Source: Stereum hirsutum FP-91666 SS1 | Taxonomy: Eukaryota > Basidiomycota > Agaricomycetes > Russulales > Stereaceae | Direction: 5' to 3' | Length of the DNA stretch: 64,000 bases | Assembly: GCF_000264905.1 (NCBI RefSeq) | Contig: NW_006763141.1 | Location: 490,600 to 554,599 of the forward strand | Part shown: positions 31,392 through 47,694 of the stretch, one piece after another | Layout: every line of letters begins with the position of its first letter | Position numbering within the stretch: position 1 is the first letter of the stretch | Made by a program: the position numbers and the translations under genes | Notes under the pieces: generated by a model | Databases searched by the model: none | What the model was told of the DNA's origin: nothing | Seen by the model: only the letters and a program-made list of their open reading frames with translations

Positions 31392-34248
31392 CTATATCGA
31401 CGCCCTTCCCCTGGGTTCAAACGGCAACAATAAGGCCATCCCACCAGCCGCAATAATCAGCGCCCCAGCAATATAAACGGGCACGGGCGTATTGATGTTA
31501 GCGTAGAGCGCGATGATGGGAGCCTGTCCGAACCTAGGTCAGCTTGACCGCAAAACAAGGCCTGGTGCAGATAGTGGGGAAGGTGGCCAGGGGCGAGGGT
31601 GGTAGCAAAGACTACGATGATGGTGGAGAGGACGATGAAGGCGGAAGGAGTAAAAGAATACGCACGATGACACCAAACACCCTCGTCGCAGTCGAGACCA
31701 GTCCGTTCCCTGTCCCTCTATCTTTCGCAGGGAACAGCTCGGGCGAGATAGCGTAGAGAACGCCGTACATGATCTGCCAGCCACGAAAAAACCACCGACA
31801 ACAACATCGCCAATCGCCACACAGAATCCACCAGAGATCAGTCAGCCTTTCTTTTCCGGGCCATAGACTGGAGAAGTGTGGTGGAAAACGCACGTTACTG
31901 TTAAACGCGTACCCACAGTTCCACCCGAGCAGCGCGTTGGAGCTGCGCGCGGTGGTACTCGCAAAGAGGAAGGCACCCGTTAGCCCTAGATGTATGCACG
32001 GGGGTCGTTGAATAATCTGCAATTATACTCACGCGGAATATGGAGAAGGACGGCAGGGGCAGCCAAAAATAAAGTCAAAAGAAACTTGAAGGGAAGAAAG
32101 GTGAAGGAAGGGAGAACAAGGAAAACGTTTGAAGGGAGAGGGTAGGACAAGAATGGACCAAGGAAAGTGAAGTGGTGAGATGGGAGCAGAGAAGAGTACT
32201 CGCCCGCAGAGATCGCCAATGTGCCACGGCGCCCGAACCAAGGGAGTTCGACGGCCCAGCCTGCAAGGAAGGCGCCAGGTATACCGGTAATAGAGAGGAT
32301 GACCTGCTGTTATGTGTGCAACAGAACGTTAATATCGGAAGAAAGAGAAGGAAGATAAATATGAGATGCACGTACGTTGCGATAAGTAGTGTAATAGGTC
32401 GCGTCGTCGAATTGGGCTCCACGACTTGCGAGTCTAGATAAATGAAAGGCTGATGAGTACGAACTTCAACCTTGAGATGACACCTGTGATTCGGACTTAC
32501 AGGTAAGGCAAGAAACTGTTGTACAACGTCGATGCCAGTCCAATAATACCTGACATAAAAAGCACGGTGAATAAGAGCGATAGAGATTGCGACATATGAT
32601 AACGCACCCCAAAGCGCGATCAACAACGAAGTCGACCATGCCATCTTCCTCGTCCCAAACAAATTCCTGACATGAGCCATCTTCCACGAACTCTCCTCAC
32701 TCAGCACCCTCCACCTCCTCCACTCACCCACCTCACCCCCTTTCCCCTGCCTCTCCATCTTGTCCTCCACCGCCTTTGCAGCCTCGTTCAATTCCTCCAC
32801 ACTGATCCTTCCTCGGTTACTCTCGGTATCTCCAGAGCCTAGGCCGTTATATTCTGCGATTTGACGCACCACGGCAACAGCTTCTGCGTCTCGACCGTGT
32901 CCGAGGAGATACCGCGGAGACTCGAAGAGTTTGAAGGCAAAGAGGCGGACGAAGGAGAGAATGAGCATGAGGCCTCCTAGGGTAAAGACAGTGTAACGCC
33001 AGCCCATATTTTGTGAACGGGAGCAGGTTTCGGGGGTGGCGTCGGTGGGACAGGAGAAGTTAGCTATGAGGGGCCAGGCAACCTGTGATAATGAAACGTG
33101 CAGTGTAGCGGCGGTATGTCAGCGGATGATTTGTGGAAGAAAAGTAAGAGGAGGCGGCGGAGTGTCACGTACCAAGGAACCGACCAGCTGGCCTATCGCC
33201 CACCAGATCGAGAGGACGGTGAGGAGGTACTGATGTGAAGCCGGAACGAAGTCTGTCACGACTCTCATGAGCACTAAGTCATATATTTACCCAACATAAG
33301 AAAGGTGCACAGACCGAGAAAAACAGCAGAATCGACGGGCATGTTTCCACCAACGCCTACACCGAGCACGGCCACCAAGGCAGCGAGAGCGACGAAATTT
33401 GGAGATCCACCCGAGGCGATACCAAATATGCTGGCCATAAAGAGCGTGAGGTTGAAGGACCATCTATAGAAGAGGTGGTACCCCAGAGTCAGTAACTGAA
33501 GTATGCTACATGTCTGAGAAATTGAGGTGCAGAATAGCGTAATGAACGGGTCACAGCGCCGCCACACTTTCTTGATCAACGAAGGGCTAGCGCTAAACCA
33601 GTTCACAATTGGAGGTCCTCCCACTCCGTACGGAAAGCCGTCATGACAGCATATCATCCGCATCACACCAAAAATAGCGAAACACGCAAAGCCGTTCACA
33701 AGAAAAGCGCGTGTAAAGCACTCTACGCATGCAAGGAAAAGATAGCATAACGTACTTTCTACCCCAGATATCACACCCAAAGCTCCACAGTATCGCACCA
33801 ACCAACAACCCGATATTCGAGGCGAGGGAAAGAAAAGGTCCGTTGAATTCGAATTCGAGTAGAACGGGCGAGAGTATCAAGCTCGTGAGGAGCGGCCAAA
33901 CACTGTCCCTATTGTATTCACCCCAACAATCAGCGTAAGTTCTATGACCAAGGAGTGCAGAGAACGGACGTACGAGAACCAGCCAAAGCCTGCGACAGCG
34001 AAGAGACCCCACTATCCACAGTTCATTCGTATTAAGAATCCACCGAAACGTTGAGGTTCATGGTGAGATGAGCTGACCTGATATTTGCCCATGCCGATCT
34101 CCTGCAATGCCCTGTTGAGTACATGAGACTTGGCTGCGTACACAGGATCGACGACACCCTCATCGTAGATATCCGCCTTTGCAATATCAGGCGTACTAGC
34201 ACCCCGCAGGGTGTCTTGTGAGCTGGATTTCTTCAGTGAGGATGACAT
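31392..34248 (-). CDS. MFS transporter (sugar-porter/SV2-like type)
   Basis: About ten exons encode a multi-pass membrane carrier. The chosen start gives MSSSLKKSSSQDTLRG and a hydrophilic tail with VDPVYAAKSHVLNRALQEIGMGKYQ, which in this group precedes the first helix (WGLFAVAGFGWFS). The loop after the second or third helix has the signature CDIWGRK, later exons give SGGSPNFVALAALVAVLGVGVGGNMPVD, then FESPRYLLGHGRDAEAV, and the last exons NIMYGVLYAISPELFPAKDRGTGNGL. This order fits 12-helix carriers related to the sugar porters and synaptic-vesicle SV2 group. The substrate cannot be told. The end PFEPRGRASI with stop at 31392 is typical. A longer frame starts at 34353, but MSSS is the likelier start. 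Plasma-membrane location is inferred. Confidence 0.82.
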
Positions 34249-34927
34249 CTTGTGATCGAGGAGAAAGCTAAGACACTGGTAGGGGCCAATCCGAGCTGGA
34301 TTAAATAGCAGCGAATTCAAGGAGATGACGGACGGCCTCTGAGTCCCCGGCAATTCCGAGTGAGTGAAATGGGAAGGGAGTCACCCACGCTAATCACGCG
34401 TGATTGGCCCATATCTTGAAGATGACCGAGGATTGGTCAGGAATTTGGCAGTTTTTGTCATTTCACTCACGATGCGCAATGCTTCCATGCATTTCGAGAC
34501 ATTTCTGAGAGTGATGTATTTTTGCTGAGAGCTTTGGCATGATGCACCACAAAAAGATGCACCGACAGGAGGAATGTTTGGGACGTTGCAGGACCGAACA
34601 TTCATTGCGCCACACTGCGGCACCAGATGTTCATACTCCGGCTTTCTCAGATTCAACGCCCGCTCCAGGTCTTCTCCAGTAATTTCCGGCCACATACTGG
34701 GAGGGCCACCGACATCGCCAGAACTTGTCTACTTCATCGTATAACTTGAAGGCAAATAGTATGTTTTGCATGCCTTCAGATTTAACCTCTTGATCTTATG
34801 GACTTGTGCTGTAGCTACCGCGCGAAATCGTCCTGTTACGATCACCGTCGGTGCCACTCAAGGTTCTTGACTGCCCGCGGCCGCCTCTCATATAATAACG
34901 ACAGCCTAATCTTAGTAGCTTCATTAG
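34249..34927. other. Divergent spacer between the MFS gene and AFG2
   Basis: Both neighbouring genes start at its borders, so it holds two promoters. A 101-codon minus-strand frame (34390-34695) with several Cys residues was seen but has no recognised family and is not called. Confidence 0.4.
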
Positions 34928-38039
<3,112 letters not shown>

Positions 38040-38265
38040 CATAAATCAATGCCCAATCCCACATCTGTGTCTGATATTAATCATTAATGCTCTCGTGGGC
38101 GCCGTGTCGGTGCCACATGGAAGATGCCGCACAGCGGCGTAAACGTTCGAGTTGCCGAAAACAGAAGTCCTTCGTGGCTTTCGCATGCTCCACCACCATC
38201 TCTCCGTACTCAAGCGCTACTCTCTTATTCAACCTCATTTGACTCGCTTTCTAGTTTCAGGCACA

Positions 38266-39665
38266 ATGTCTGACACGCCCGAAACTACAATGCCCGCTTC
38301 TGGCAGTAAGAGGGGCCGTGGTCGTGGCGGTGGTCGTGGAAGAGGAGCTCGAGGAGCTCATACGCCTGCACGAGCCAACACGCGAATAGATGCTGCTACT
38401 TCTCAGGAGGAGAGTGGTAAGAGTAATTCAAGCGCGGGAGAGAAAGCTCGGGCAGCCTCTCGAGACTTCTCTCAAAAGCCTTCGCCCACCCACTGTAAGT
38501 GTCACATCAAACATCATTTAGGCTGTCGGTACGAGTTTCAAGCTCACAAGGGCTGGCGCAATTCCTACAGTCATATCTCTTCCCATTGTGCGTTACAGCA
38601 TTTTTCAGTTAACACCAAGAAAGGTCAAGTTTTGATACCTTTTTTCCCATCCTGTGTTCTCTTAGGGCCACCATGAAGCACTACGTGCCTCGATCTCGAA
38701 CTTCACATCTGCGTTGTTACAGAGCACGCCGCCTATCACGGGTTTTGACAAGTCTATAGTAATCTCTCCACGAAGGCTTCATCTCACCCTCGGAGTCATG
38801 TCACTTGCCGAAGACCCAGGGCTTTCATCTGAACAAGAAGGTGCCACATGAAGTCCTGTCTAAAAGTAGAGATAATGAAGCGCTTTTCGCAGAAAACGGG
38901 GGCCCTCGTACTCTAGAAGAAGCTTGTTCCGTCTTGGAATCCTTGCGAAAAAATGTGATGGAGCTTCTTGGAGGAGAACGACTGCGTGTCGGGTTGGAAA
39001 GAATGGATATCATGAGACCGGATCGTGGCGACTCGTCGAGGGCCCATGTTATGTATGTAGGGCCAATGTTGGACAGTGAGGATGCGAAAAGATTAAAGGC
39101 AGTCGGTAGTATGTATACTACATCTCTTCTCCTGAACGTCTATCTGATTTTATTGCTCGGTGCGATCTGTTGACAGCATTCATCCAAAAGGCTTTCAAGC
39201 AAGCCGGTCTCATGATCGATGAACGACGGCCTTTGAAGGTATGCCTCATGCACTGATATTCCTTACGACATTTCTTGGCGTTTGAACGATTCTGTTTAGC
39301 TGCATTGTACTGTTGTCAACACCACCTATCGCAGGCCTCGGCCCAGCGGCCCTCGAAAACCATTCTCATACACCGAGCTACTTCAAACCGAGGCTTTCCG
39401 TGCTCTCCAGTCTCCAAAATCAACTCCGTCTCTTTCGGCGATCTCAACGGATGCAGAGAGGGCCAAAATTGAGGTAGATGAAGATGAGCCAAACCGAGAA
39501 GAAGGACCTGTCCTTCCGGGGATTCGGAAGCATTCAAAGGAGAAGCAACGACCGATGAATGTCAATTTTGGAACATGGGATGTTGATGAGATACAGATAT
39601 GTGAGATGGGTTCTTATGGCCCTGAGGGAGAATATGTACGCGTCGGCGGGATATCTTTGGTGTGA
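38266..39665 (+). CDS. 2H phosphoesterase-fold protein, ASCC1/AKAP7-like
   Basis: An Arg/Gly-rich N-terminus (KRGRGRGGGRGRGARG) leads into a domain that, once spliced, opens with THFISLPIV. The two catalytic-type motifs of the 2H superfamily are present: HLTLGVM (about 38780) and HCTVVNTTY (about 39305), spaced as in ASCC1 and the AKAP7 nuclear-localisation domain. The C-terminal part (FGTWDVDEIQICEMG) also fits the family. The protein probably binds or processes RNA 2',3'-type ends in the nucleus; in animals ASCC1 belongs to a transcription and DNA-repair coactivator complex. A KH domain, present in animal ASCC1, was not seen. The stop at 39665 lies only 138 bp from the convergent P450 end. 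Confidence 0.8.
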
Positions 39666-39802
39666 AACAAAGGAGACTTGTTCTTAGACATATGAATGTA
39701 TACTGGTACATTCCGTCGAGAGTGATACAACTTGAAGCAAATGAACAGGCCAAAGAGGTGCCCGCCTATCTCGTACATATGCTCATCATAAGAACATATC
39801 CG

Positions 39803-42287
39803 CTACGTACTGATCTCCTCCGTCATCTGTATCGACTTCAAGGCAGCAGCGAATCTCGGCTGGATTTTGCACTTGAACGGCACAGGATACCTAGATTTTC
39901 CACATTCACAGTGTCAGATGAATATAAAGACCTAAACACAGAGGCTGACTTACGAAACAATACCAGATCCTTGATCATCTTCCGGCTCAACATCATTTCC
40001 GTTCTCGTCTTTATCCTTCGAGATATTGAGAGTCGCCAAAATAGCAGCAATGGCTAGCCAGACCGATTCACGCGCAAGATGTCTGCCTACGCACCGGTGA
40101 GATAAATCATCAGCTTGACGATGACCCGACTCGAACAGGAAAGTGGAAAAGTATTACCGACCTGGACATTGGCGACGTCCGAAACCAAACGCGATGTCTG
40201 GTTGAGGGAGGTCACCATCAAGATATCTCTCAGGCCTGAAGTCTTTAGCGTCATGACCGTATACATCCTTATCATGCAACATAGCCCTGATATAAAGCAG
40301 TCAAGATCGGTGAGCTGTACTTTATTTTCGGACACTGCTTACCACACATTCGGGATTATTGTTGACCCAGCTGGTAGGAAATAATCCTTGTAGACATCGT
40401 CGACGGCGAGATAGTGTGGAACAGCTGCTTCCTCGATCAGCATCTATACTGTACGGATACAAGCAGAAGGAAATGGCGTACCCAAAGGGGTGACATTACG
40501 CCACCTGCTGAAGAGTCAATACGCAGGACATCTCACTATAAAGAATGCCGCATTACCTGAGGACTTCAGAGGTCAACGCATCCACGTAAGGAAGCAACTC
40601 CTTGTCCTCGTAGGAAGGAATTCGATCAGGGCCGATGGCACAATCAATCTCAGCTTGAGCCTTTCTCTGGGTTTCGGGATATTTGAGCATAGCAAGGATG
40701 AAGATCTCCAGAGCGCACACAGTCTAGGTTAGTAAACGTTAGTTCCAGTTACAAGCGTATGTGCGACAGGAATATTGAATGGACTCACTGTGTCCGCGCC
40801 ACCTGTTATAGAATGGTTCTGTAAGCAAGCGCAGAGCATTTGAGCAAAAGCAAGAACGCATACCAAGATGCATCGTCATTAACGTACTGAGCTACAGATC
40901 GAAAGGTCTTACATATTCGTGGCTAGTTGCTGTGCGATGACTTCCTCCTCTATCGAGGGCTTGTTCTCCAATTGGTTCAGTGTAGCAGCAGCGAAGGAAG
41001 GGGAAGAAGTCCCTTCAGCCTTGAACACGCTGGCCTGTCAGTGGCCGTACAAAATGCACTGTGTTGAAACTGCATACGAATCCTTCTTTCACAGCGCGCC
41101 AAGGGTTCTCCTTCATAGTGGCACTCCAACGACGAAGGTCTTCTGCGTCTTTTTTATACTGTCACAGCAGATCAGATCGATACCAAGCATACGTGTAGCT
41201 GTATTTGCTCACACTCAATCCTGGGAGCCATGCAGGCAGATACATTGCTGCTCGTTGCACCAAGAGAGTAATCAGTTGATCATATAGATGGGAGAACGAA
41301 ATTAAACACACCTGATGGTAGAAGTTCAAATATCCGGGCTCGTGGAGAGGACGCGGTCGAAAGAGCATTCAGACCCTGTTCCGCGATTGCGACATGCGGA
41401 TCGTCCCGCGGCTTGACCTTGATCCCATATGCGACGGCCAGTATGATGGTACCCGCCATACTTTCAAAATGAGTCACCGTGAGCGGTGAGGTCTGCAATT
41501 GTCGAGCTGTTGCTTACTGCCTGAGATGAGCGCAGAATTCATCAGGCCTGTTCACAAGGCTCCGCAAGAGTTGGTGTACGGCCCCAGTTTCAATTGGATG
41601 GTATTCCTAGATTCAAGTATAAGTGTCATGTCCGATACTACTCATAGTAAATACTCACTGTCAAGATAGCTGGCCGGAAGAAAGTGTCGAACCTTTTGCG
41701 CAAGGCCCTCAGTCGATCGCCGTACGGGAGGAAAACCATTGCCCATTGGAAACCCAGCCTGTGTCGTACGACCAATCAGTAAAGACGACAATCGCCTCGA
41801 TCGAGCACACCAATGCTCACATGAACCTCAAAACAGGAAAAGCTGGCCTGTGATGATCGTCAGCATTGCTCATATATGGTCACTGTAAACAGCGGCTCTA
41901 CTGCGCTCGCGGTACCTATCCGAATACTGCGAGGACCGTTTGTCCAACAACTCTGTAGCGGCTTCAGCGGAATTCACTATGATGAAGTGGCTACCCAGGG
42001 CATCAACGTGTATCAACTCCGAGCCTGTAAAACGGTTACCCTGGATTATTGAGAGGGAAGGCCCGGTGTAGAAGCTCACCGTATTGCTTTCCCCACAGCT
42101 CGTAACGAAGCCATTCGTGATCGTCCGGCATCTGCAAAAGGTTGCCTATCAAAGGTAGACGAGGAGGACCCGGGGGTAACCGTTTCCCTGCCGCGCGAGC
42201 ATTATCCTTGCTTCGCCACAAGTACAAACCCGAGATGGTACAAAGAGCGACGACAAAAGCGGTTGATGGGGATGTTCCCACAGACAT
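39803..42287 (-). CDS. Cytochrome P450 monooxygenase 2
   Basis: A multi-exon microsomal-type P450. The start at 42287 gives MSVGTSPSTAFVVAL, a single membrane anchor and the hinge LPPGPPRLPLIGNLLQMP. The I-helix motif GGADT is near 40790-40810 and the haem loop FGFGRRQCPGR near 40161-40190, split by an intron right after Cys-Pro. The end PFKCKIQPRF stops at 39803. It shares the anchor, hinge and exon borders with P450-3 (43655-46390), which lies just upstream in the same direction, and less closely with P450-1. Substrate unknown. Key motifs are intact, so it is probably active. Not every inner exon was traced. Confidence 0.83.
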
Positions 42288-43654
42288 AATGGTTGCGATT
42301 AATATGGGTAATAATGGAGGGAGAGGATGCACTGGCACTGGCAGTTGGCTGATTTATACCCGTGGAATATGCTAGAACTCACTGCAAGCCCAAGGATAAT
42401 TACGACAGCATCACTGGATGACACAGTGTAACATTGTCGGAGCCTAACGCCACTATCATTTGGCCCCACCGCGGTGTTTTCTGCACCTGTTATGGAACTG
42501 ACAATATCCTCTCGTCGTGGTTTACGACGTCGGAAAACTCGGATCGAGTAAGTTCAATCTGTGTGGTCGAGCGTTGTTTTGAGCTGGAATTGTTTCGGAG
42601 AGTCACAAGTCCGACTCTCGTCGGATACTGTGAAATACATGTGAAATCATCCATGGGGTCATGAAGAACAAAATGTGATACACACCATTGCAAACAGTGT
42701 TTTCCAAACAAGCTTGAAGCGATTCGAGGCTCCTGCGTGGAGCGCGAAGGATATAACCTTGAATAACCCCGACTGGCGGTCTGAAGCAAACTAGTTATGC
42801 GCCCATCTCGCCACACCGTCAATAGCGGACATGAGTCTGTACCGCAACGTTGGTAGTTTCGCCGAGTTATTATGACGCTGCAATTATATTGAGAAGGAGC
42901 TCAGTGTATGCGCCCGAGCCGGTCCGGGTCACTCGCGCTGGAAACACACGTTGTCCCCTTGAAAGAAAGGTGCTCCTTATCGTGAGGGTGCTTTACATTC
43001 GACACATATTCTCGGGATTTCGGCCTGGAGGCCTAGCAATATATCCCAAAAAGTCATAAACAGACTTCAGTACTAAGTACTGAGGTTGGAAGGGATCTGC
43101 CGGGGGAGTTGGACTCACCAAAAGTAGAGATATCTGACGAGACCTCTAGTGATACGGGCGGTCGAGTTTAAACAGGTTCAGGAAAAGCACCTTAAGCCGG
43201 GTAGGTTTCCATGCCCGCCAACCGTTTTTGGCATCATTGAGCACCGAGTCACTTGCAAGCAGCGATACAACGACAGTCTGAATGTTCTGAAGCAGCCTAC
43301 ACGTATTCCTTGAAAGTATTGATTTACTGCATAGTAATTTCACGTGTTGAACAGTGAAAAGAGATTGAAGCCTACTGCTGAGGTGGTGGTTCAATATTCA
43401 ATGATGACCGGTTAACTTGGTGGCGTTTTGGTGGCGTTGCTCCCGGGCTACTCCGGCTCCGGCAATGTCCCGACTGTCTCCGATAAGGAGGTGCCACGGT
43501 GGCACATTCAAATTGTATTTCTGCAGTTGTGTCGCAGAATTCGATATCGTACATTCAGCTCGTTCGATGGTCTTTTTATTGTTTCTCGTCGCCATACGCT
43601 CATATAATATACCTAATCATTTCTCCAAAAGGGGACTTAGGTATATCATCAGGT
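42288..43654. other. Spacer between P450-2 and P450-3
   Basis: Only short frames without family features. It contains a perfect 17-bp palindrome, TCAGTACTAAGTACTGA, at 43067-43083. The left part should be the P450-2 promoter. Confidence 0.4.
43067..43083. promoter_or_regulatory. Perfect 17-bp palindrome
   Basis: TCAGTACT and its exact complement flank a single central A. It could be a dimeric regulator site or chance; it lies 780 bp upstream of the P450-2 start and 570 bp beyond the P450-3 stop. Confidence 0.3.
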
Positions 43655-46390
43655 TTAGCCACTCATCTTGTCGGAGGTCTCAAGGTCTACTAGTTTTGCA
43701 GCAGCATTAGACCGCGGCTTGATACTGCATTTGAATGGTCGGGGGTACCTGAGTCACCGCCATTATCATACATAAAGGAAATTTTGAAAGAAAGCAACAG
43801 ACAGGGTGGTCAACGATTCACGTACAGAACAGAAAGACAGCATAAGAAACTCACGCTACGGTACTTGACGCATAATCTTGCTCGGGTTCAATCTCCTCCC
43901 CGTTCTCATCTACAGCTTTGGAAATATCCATCGTGGCAAGAATCAAGGTCACTGCCAACCAGATGGAATCACGAGCCATGTACTGCCCTGATCGAAACGG
44001 TACGGCGTCAGAGCGTTCGCGTTCTGCAGGTTAGGGAGGATCATTAGTGGGGAGAGCTGAGCCGACCTGGACAGACTCGGCGCCCAAAGCCGAAAGCAAT
44101 TTCAGGATCAGGCAAGTCTGAGTTGACGTAGCGATCGGGATTAAAGCTGAGCGCGTCTGGGCCGTAAACGGACTCGTCGTGTAGTATAGCCCTGTTGATG
44201 AGAACCGGACGGTAGTCAGTTTCTGGATAGCCTCGACAATGCATAAGTAATCGCAGCCAGCAGTGTGAGGCATACCAGATATTTCCTAGGACCGTAGAAT
44301 TTTCGGGAAGAAAATAGCCCTTCCAGACGTCGTCAGTGGTGAGGCGATGAGGCACTCCTATCAATTGTTGATTTGACATTATTATGACCATCGTACAGAA
44401 CGAACACTGGAGCTCACCCAAAGGGGTAACGTTACGCCATCTGCGCAAAGCATATGCGCATGAGTTCAATACTTCAAGAGCAAGTAAGATACATTGCCAT
44501 GACTGAACACTTACCTCAATACCTCTTTCGCCAGAGCACCAACGTACGGGAGGAGTTTCTCGTCGGAGAAGTCAGGAAGTCGATCGTGGCCGACGACGGC
44601 ATCTATCTCAGCTTGCGCTTTTTTTTGAACTTCAGGATAGAGGATCATAGCCAATATGAAGTTTTCTAAGGCACAAACGGTCTGAAAGAACTTATGGTCA
44701 GAGTGTTCCAAGATCATATGCACCAGTAGATTTCGCTTAATGACAATAACCATACCGTATCTGCTCCAGCTATATGCCGTGCGATGGAGCATGATGAGCT
44801 CATAGAGATCCGCTCTGAGGTTAAACGCCGAGTAGAAGTACATACCGACATACCTGAGGGAAAAGTAAACAAAGGCAAGCTCATCGGACCATTGGACCCA
44901 CTCACATATTTCCAACAAGCTGCTTCACAAATGCTTCCCCTTCCGGCGTCATCTCTCCGTTACTTTCCATCTCTGTCGTCATCGTAGCAGCAACTGACGG
45001 AGTTGCAGTTCCTCTCGCCTACAAGTCGAAGTGTATACGGCGACTTTTAGCTCATGCTCCGGAAAATCCAGGGCAAGAAGAGACGAACCATAGCTTCCTT
45101 AGTCGCAAGGTAAGGATGTTCTAAAACGTCCGTGCTCCAGTGATGATTTTTCTCTGCAAACCTTTTCCACTGTGTTAACCGATCAACAATCAGTGTAATA
45201 CACACGATAACGAGAAGCAGGAAATTGGTGTCAAAAATCAAAGTCCCTCACCCCAACACCCGGGAACCACGAAGGCACGTGTACAACTGCATCGTCACAG
45301 CCATTGAAGTTGTCAGTACACTCGAGTATCAGCATTGACCAGAACACTTAGAGCGAGAAATACGCACGGCAAGGCAAAAGATCAAAAAGCTGAGCATGAG
45401 GCTCACTGACAGCTGCAGCGGCCTGGAGGCCTTTCTCAACGGTCTCGACGTATGGATCATCGTGCGGTTGGACCTTGATTCCGTACGCGATACCCAAAAT
45501 TATAGCACCTGCCATACTATTCGAACCCAAAGTCCATCATGAAAGTCATCAGTCCGTCATAAATAGACATTCGCAAATGGAATTTTGAAAACATACTGTC
45601 GAAGATGCGCCATAAATCCTTCGGGATTGTGCAAGACATTAAGCAGAAGCTGAAGAACCGCTTCGCGCTCGAGAGGGCGGTACTCCTGTCCGAATGAGAA
45701 CGTCAGGGTTAATTTCTACAATATACAAATATAACCGACCGTGACGCACCTTAGCAGGGGTCGGTTGCAAGAATGTGTGAAATCCCTTTCGTAAAGCGCG
45801 TAGGCGATCGCCGTAGGGCAATAACGGCATCGTCCAGTGGTACCCAAGACTGACGACATTCACGTTAACGCTTCGGGTCAAAATAAAATACATTCGTAGA
45901 CTCACAGAATGGTAGAGGAAGGCAAGAAAGGCCTATGTGGTGTATGATGTGCATACTGGTTAGTCTGAATGTCGTTGAGTGCATTTTGGCTCTCACCGAT
46001 CGGAGTAGATAGCTGATCTCTTTTCGAAGAGTTCTCTCGCGGCATCCATACTGTTCACTACGATGAAGTGATTGCCCAACAAATCAAAGTGAATAATTTC
46101 GCTGTCTGCCAGTGGAGTCAGTTGTGAGTTTCTGCCGCAGGTCTTCAAAAAAGTGCTAGACGAAGCTCGCCATGTTCTTTCCCCCAGCGCTCGAAGGCCA
46201 GCCACTGTTTATCAGTTGGCATCTCCAGAAGGCTACCGAGTATGGGAAGGCGACGCGGACCAGGAGGGAACCTCTTCCGGTCACCGCTGACATGTCTGCC
46301 GTACCACAGATACAAACCGATCGAAGCGCATGTGATGAAGAGGGCCCAGGCACCGTAGAGGTTAGAGAATGCATCATGGTACAATAACAT
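43655..46390 (-). CDS. Cytochrome P450 monooxygenase 3
   Basis: The start at 46390 gives MLLYHDAFSNLYG, a membrane anchor (WALFITCASIGLYLWYG) and the hinge FPPGPRRLPILGSLLEMP. The I-helix motif AGADT is near 44755-44775, the K-helix region EVLR near 44511, the PERF-like segment FNPDRYVNSDLPDPE follows, and the haem loop FGFGRRVCPG (about 44065-44095) is split after Cys-Pro by an intron, as in P450-2. The last exon encodes PFKCSIKPRSNAAAKLV and stops at 43655. The head-to-tail placement with P450-2 and the shared intron inside the haem loop point to a local duplication. Substrate unknown. Inner exons partly unresolved. Confidence 0.83.
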
Positions 46391-46651
46391 TCTGGCAACT
46401 TGAAGGGAGGTTGATGGGGCTTCACGAAAAGAGGAAGTCTCATCGTCGTCTTATAACAGGGTTTAAAGCGCCCTCAGTACCAGAACAGTAACCACCTACC
46501 CATGTATTCCTTCATCACTGGGATAATCGTCATTGCTGTCATCGCTCGGTAATAGACAATCTGAATATAGCTTGATAATGTCAGAAGGGATTCACGACGG
46601 CCATAAGCCGCCTAGAAGCATCGGACGACTGCAGAGAAGCGACCTCTGTGA

Positions 46652-47694
46652 TCACTGCATCCTCTCGAACAGCGCAGCCCATGCCTCGTCACCAGGATCG
46701 CATTTCTTCAACTTGTCATAATCATACCACGTAATCACACTCGTCGAATCCGCGACTACCGCCCTTTGCGCATACGAGTACGCCGCTCCGTGAAGGTAGA
46801 ACTGAGTGCGCGTGAGTGGTGGTGAGGACTTCGACGATGATGACGAGGTACTAGGGGCGTCTGGCCAGCGTTCGACCCTGTGCGCGATGAGGAGCTAATG
46901 TGGTTCGAAATTTACGGATCAGCAAGGGGGATGAGAGTGTTGGAGGTGAGCGAACAAACCGTGTCAGGGAATCGCACAGGTCTTCTGAACTTGACCTCGA
47001 TGGATTTCAGAATGAAGGAGATACCCTTCGCGGACAACATGCCATTCGCCTTCTCGGGTCCTCCGAGCGTGTTCCCAACGGCATTTATCCACACCATCCT
47101 TCCAGACTCAAAGAATCGGACATATCGTACGTTATTGACGTGTCTTCATGCCAGACGGCCCATGCAAGAACGACCAAGAAGCGCAGGACGCGTGAACACC
47201 TCATTCATGATTGTGCCAGACAGCAAAGCAAAGCGAAGACACGTACTGAAACGCATCATGGTCACCCCAGACAATGCTCTGCTCCCAAAAACTGGATGGA
47301 TCATATCCTTGCTGAATGAATGTCGCCTTTGCCTCTTCTGCGGCAGAAACAGGTTCAGACTCTTCGATTCCATGGTCATCTGGGTGTGCGGGTCCTTGTG
47401 CGCCCGGAGGGAGGTGGTATGGTGAAGTTGGGTCGCGGAATGCACTTTGGAGGTCCTACGTTCCATCCGTATAGCACAAACTTTCAGAAACTGCTATAGA
47501 CGAGGGCATGAAGAAAGGCGCACGGCTATCGACGACGTTCGAAGATGTCTGACGGGTAGTTGGACCGTCAATGCATGGGCGGATTCGCCTCCTACCCTAG
47601 TACCATGCTGGACAGGATTGAGAGTGGTGATAGAAGGATTGAAGACTCTATTCAAAGCAAGTAGTTGTGGTCGAAGGATAGCACGAGCAGCCAT
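46652..47694 (-). CDS. Hotdog-fold acyl thioesterase-like protein, probably mitochondrial
   Basis: The first exon (from 47694) encodes an Arg/Ser-rich, acid-free start (MAARAILRPQLLALNRVF and HLRTSS) that looks like a mitochondrial import signal. Spliced exons then give SAFRDPTSPYHLPPGAQG, FWEQSIVWGDHDAFQ, and the hotdog active-region motif HVNNVRYVRFFESGR, a hallmark of thioesterase/4-hydroxybenzoyl-CoA-type folds. The C-terminal exon ends in SVITWYDYDKLKKCDPGDEAWAALFERMQ and stops at 46652. It probably hydrolyses acyl thioesters in the mitochondrion; the substrate is unknown. The opposite strand has open frames of similar length (46880-47425), which are shadows. The gene ends 262 bp from the P450-3 start. 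Confidence 0.75.

Noticed and set aside
34390..34695. 101-codon Cys-containing minus-strand frame between the MFS gene and AFG2
   Set aside because: No signal peptide, family or splice pattern; it sits in a divergent promoter region.
46880..47425. 181-codon plus-strand frame
   Set aside because: Antisense to the hotdog thioesterase, whose HVNNVRYVRFFESGR motif on the minus strand is decisive.
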